Source: Mercurialis annua (Eukaryota; Streptophyta; Magnoliopsida; Malpighiales; Euphorbiaceae). From it: a stretch of DNA of 64,000 bases. The stretch lies in NCBI RefSeq assembly GCF_937616625.2, contig NC_065572.1, positions 560,501-624,500 on the forward strand, given 5' to 3'. Under the pieces are notes generated by a model. That model saw only the letters and a list, made by a program, of their open reading frames with translations, was not told the origin of the DNA and made no database searches. Shown in pieces: positions 60,260 to 64,000 of the stretch. The first letter of the stretch is position 1. The number at the start of each line of letters is the position of its first letter. Both the position numbers and the translations under genes were made by a program.

Positions 60260-62050
60260 TTAATTTATATAGAAATTTATAAGAAAAATTCCCTATAAAT
60301 TATACATATTTTGAAAAGTATATTTCCGAAAAGTTAATTATCCAAGAAATTAGTATGTAGATAATTACGTTGTTTGGTTTACTTACCAACTTTCCGAAAA
60401 ATTACATTTAATTTTTAATTTTTCAAGAGCTAATTTTAAGTACAGAAAAAGTAGCATTATGGTTTATTTTGGTAAAAATAGTGATGGAGGAGACTGATGC
60501 TGAAAATAGTGGGGGGCTGTGGCTATGGTGATCATTCGAATGGGAAAAAGGGGGCCAACTTTCCAATAAGCTCCTCCTTTTTGCATGTCCCCTTTCAATC
60601 CAAGCTAAACCTTCTCACGTCTATTTATTATTCTCTCTTTTCACTTTCATCTCTTTTCACTAGCTTTTCTCTATTCCAGCATAATTTTATGAGTTAATAA
60701 TAGGCCCTTTTTTACCCTATTCTCTAGCATTTCTTCATGGAGAAATATTATTGTTCAAAATATGAATTTATACTCGTAATTTTAATGTTTTTATCGATTA
60801 ATCATAATTTATAAATCTTGTCAGTTTGATCTATTTTCTTTTAAATTTTTGCTATATATACCCACGACTCATTTAAAGGTGATCATATGGAGTGAGGTTG
60901 TACACACCACCCAAGATAAATTTGTAGATGTGGACCAACAAAATAGAGCCACATAAGCATAAAACAAGTTCTCGATATATTTTGCAAGAATCGAAAAGAT
61001 AATGAACCAAAATTTAGAAATTGTGGTAGATCTGATAAAAATATTACAATTGTGGATAGCCAGTATATTTTACCAAATTTAATTCTTTTTTAAAAAATAT
61101 CGACCCATAGTACTCTTAATTTTAATATTAAAAGAGCTAAGCAGGGTCAACGATGGTTGACTACTACTAATTTAATTAATTAAATCTATTTAAAAAATAT
61201 ATGTACAATTCTATAATTGTAATTCGTTCCAGATATATCACGATTTTAAATTGTTATCAGTTTGTCTATTTTTTCGATCTTTACCAAAAATCCAAAACTC
61301 ATTTAAAACTGAAATAGTACATTATCATACGTCCACACATATAAATCTTATTATATTAGACGTGTATAACATCGCACCACGTCGATGTATGATAACAAAG
61401 CTCCAGGTACTAACCCACACTTTGTTATCTCCACAACTATAACAATTCACTATGCATTCTGCAGAAGGCGTGGGTTCGACCCACCCCTCTGTCAGCCAGT
61501 AAAAAAAATATTTCCTAAAAAATTTAACACTGACAATTAACACCTAACCTAGTGTAATTCTACTTTTGACAAAAAGAACAACACAATGTTATATGTTTAA
61601 GTATATAAATCTTATTCTATTTAGTTTATAAATAATGTAAAATAAAATATCACACTGATGCTTTTTTTTATAAATCCAATATGTATTTGGTTTAAATTAT
61701 ACGGTTTTTATAAAATGGTTTCTAAACTAAATTTTATCTCTTTTTAGTCCCAGAGCTTATAAAATAAACGTGTCTTTAGATCCTTCCTTATGAGCGTGCA
61801 ATTTACGTTTAAATAATTGCAAGGTACTTGTTAAAAATTGTCAAATAACTAACATAATTTATAACGGAGATCCATCAAAAAAATTAAAGACAAGTTTTTC
61901 TTGAGTTTAGAAAAAAAAGATAAATTTTAATTTAAGGATCAATTAATCAAAAATACATAATTTAAGGATCTAATAATGAGTTGAGCTAAATTTTATGATT
62001 AAATGATGCTAAAAAAATTAAGCTTTTTTGAATCCATTAAAAACAATATA
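60260..62050. other. Gene-poor spacer with copies of a local repeat
   Basis: 60780-61080 and, more weakly, 61240-61330 repeat the sequence family that the copia element interrupts (TTGTCAGTTTGATCTATTTT, ACTCATTTAAAGGTGAT, GTGGTAGATCTGATAAAAAT). A frame at 60497-60697 is not recognisable. No gene is supported. Confidence 0.45.
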
Positions 62051-62576
62051 GCACTCTCTCCATTTTTCTTTAATTGTCCATTTAGCCAATATTCCACATA
62101 CAACCAAAGTAATGTTTCTTTTGTCTTAATTTATAAAGAGAAATATTAATATAGCCCTATTAGTTAATAAATGTTTTTTAAATTAAAACGTAGAGTCATT
62201 AATTAGGGATGGATTAATTTGGAAGATAATACTCCCTCCAACCTATTCTAATTGAACATATTTTCTATTTTGAATGTCTCATTCTAATTGACAATTACTA
62301 TTTATAGAGTATTTTTCACACTACTTTTCTCTTTTTACCCTCTTCAATTAATGCATTTAGAAAGCATATTTTTAAAAAGTTGTGATGCATTTAATTTAAT
62401 GTGAGGATATAAAAGTAATGTTACTAAAATTTCTTAAATAATGTGCAATTGAAATTTTCTTAATTAGAATGGGACGGAGGGAGTAGATGAAATCACATTA
62501 AAATTCTAAATGGACAACTAATTAGAAATAAATATATATTTTAATAAATGAAAAATTAAATAAAAACGAAGGGAGT
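62051..62576. mobile_element. MITE interrupted by a second MITE
   Basis: The left arm GCACTCTCTCCATTTTTC with AATTGTCCATTTAGCC, and the right arm CTAAATGGACAACTAATT to AACGAAGGGAGTA, are inverted counterparts of the family at 4181-4436. The element is split by the Stowaway-like insertion at 62232-62483. Exact ends are approximate. Confidence 0.55.
62232..62483. mobile_element. Stowaway-like MITE nested in another MITE
   Basis: The ends CTCCCTCCAACCTATTCTAA and TTAGAATGGGACGGAGGGAG are inverted repeats with TA on both sides (62230-62231, 62484-62485). 252 bp, non-coding. Confidence 0.75.
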
Positions 62577-64000
62577 ATAATTTAAGTATCAATTAAACAA
62601 TCAAGCCTTTTTCTTTTTAAAATGAAAAGAACGTCTGGGAAGGCTCATGTGTTGTGCTGATCTGTGAAAGCAGATGCACGCTTTCTTGAATCCATCAAAG
62701 CACAAATATATACATAAATTTATGAATTCAAAGCTTTAATTAATCATAAACTTATAATTTTATAAAAAGATTATGATAGTATAGCTCAACTGAAAACAAT
62801 CACTACATCATTTTGCATGTCGCTAAACCCTAAATATTCTTTCCCTTTTTGCTATTCTTTAATTACCCTTTTCCTTATTAATTTATTGATCTGTTCCACT
62901 AAACATAATCATCATCATAACCTTATTTTTTAATCAATGTATAAACTTTTTTGTTCTTGGCCCGCTATATAGTTCTGACATTGTTTTTTTTTTTGATAAA
63001 TTTCATTTTTTTTCCATTTTATAAATAAAAAATAATACTATATAACCATCCTTTTTAACCCACCTTTTTTTAACCCACATAACGTGGTAATCAATGAGTG
63101 AATGCGTTAAAAGTTGTTTTTTGAAATATACACTTTTGGAGGAAAAATATACGAACGAAATGTTGTTGAAACAGTTATTGCACCAACAAATGCTGTCGTG
63201 GAAGGAGAAACATTGAAGATGGTATAAAATGGTAGGTTAAATAACATTTTTCATTATTTATTGTAAAACTCACTTTTACCAATTCGCCAAAAATTCAGCA
63301 ATTTTTTAAAAACGGTGTAATAGTGTCTACATGATAATGTCAAATTATTGGCATAAACTATGAAATTATAAGTTACTCAAACTATATGGCATTTCAGTTG
63401 GTCACTTTTTCTTTACCAAATTTAGAAGTATTATACATTCAATTGCCGGATATGCATAATTAAATACATTTTGAGAATATGTCTAAAAAACAACCGACTT
63501 TTAATATATTTTTTCAATTGCATGGTTTGTATTTGTGTTGACCCTAATATGTCAACAAAATGGATCGACACGATACGAACACGACCCGTCAATCCATTTT
63601 AACGCCCATAATAGAGAGTAAGCTACTATAATGACATTTCGGGTTAATAGATAATTGGAGAGAAGGAACATTTATGTAAGGATTTAAACCCACAAACTTA
63701 CAGTTTGCTACCGAACGCTTATATTATTTGAGTATAGCTCATCGGTGCATTTTAGGTAGCTTATCCTAAAACTATTAAGAGTAAAAAAAACATATGAAAA
63801 ATTAATATGGTTGTTTCTTTTAGGCTTAACCTATTATAAAAATTTATATTTATATATGTTATTTTGAGGCGTTTTTATTATTTTACGGACTTTACTTGGT
63901 CTATTTACTTTCAAATATAGTTTTATAAAATTTTTCTATTTTTTATCTGGTTATTGTACGTTTGAAAAATAGTTTTATTTGGTCCCTGAAAGTGCATGAC
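62577..64000. other. Terminal spacer, nothing recognised
   Basis: AT-rich DNA to the window edge. No coding frame, RNA gene or transposon end that I can support. Confidence 0.45.

Noticed and set aside
61440..61500. B-box-like GGGTTCGACCC, considered as a tRNA or SINE
   Set aside because: No matching A box or cloverleaf upstream and no clear SINE body.

Overview
The window is nuclear DNA of a flowering plant, most likely a eudicot. The signs are many small introns with GT-AG borders, very AT-rich intergenic DNA, a tRNA-Lys(CTT), plant-only gene families (HASTY, LAX PANICLE 2, a plant cystatin-like family) and plant-type transposons. I cannot name the species. Protein-coding content is low and much of the rest is transposon.

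Left part (1-17.6 kb): a tandem cluster built from the C-terminal half of HASTY, the plant Exportin-5 homologue, joined to a plant cystatin-like gene. Copy 1 (5-3993) and copy 2 (8549-12459) can each be spliced by canonical sites into one open frame of 789 and 784 codons. The HASTY exons sit between two homologous N-terminal modules of the cystatin-like gene, which suggests how the fusion arose. Copies 3 and 4 (14.0-17.55 kb) are scrambled pseudogenes. The spacers hold several inverted-repeat elements, a LINE fragment and a possible GRF-type fragment.

Middle part (17.7-35.1 kb): a Helitron region. A forward element (17726-21818) carries a dead Ty3/gypsy gag plus one LTR and a 146-bp TA run. 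It is followed by a head-to-tail row of non-autonomous Helitrons, all on the minus strand (22010-35087). Several junctions are abutting, one monomer is a near-perfect 691-bp tandem copy, and MITEs are nested inside.

Right part (35.1-64 kb): a tRNA-Lys (minus), an intact SAM-domain gene (plus) and a LAX PANICLE 2-like RAWUL gene (minus). The last exon of the RAWUL gene lies behind a 6.2-kb intron. Further on are MITEs of the CACTA, PIF/Harbinger and Stowaway types, and a young Ty1/copia element with apparently identical 520-bp LTRs and a 5-bp target duplication. That copia element has lost integrase and most of its reverse transcriptase yet keeps a 660-codon frame.

The most unusual items are the HASTY/cystatin fusion with its tandem copies and the Helitron row. 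All homology calls come from reading motifs by eye; no search was run.
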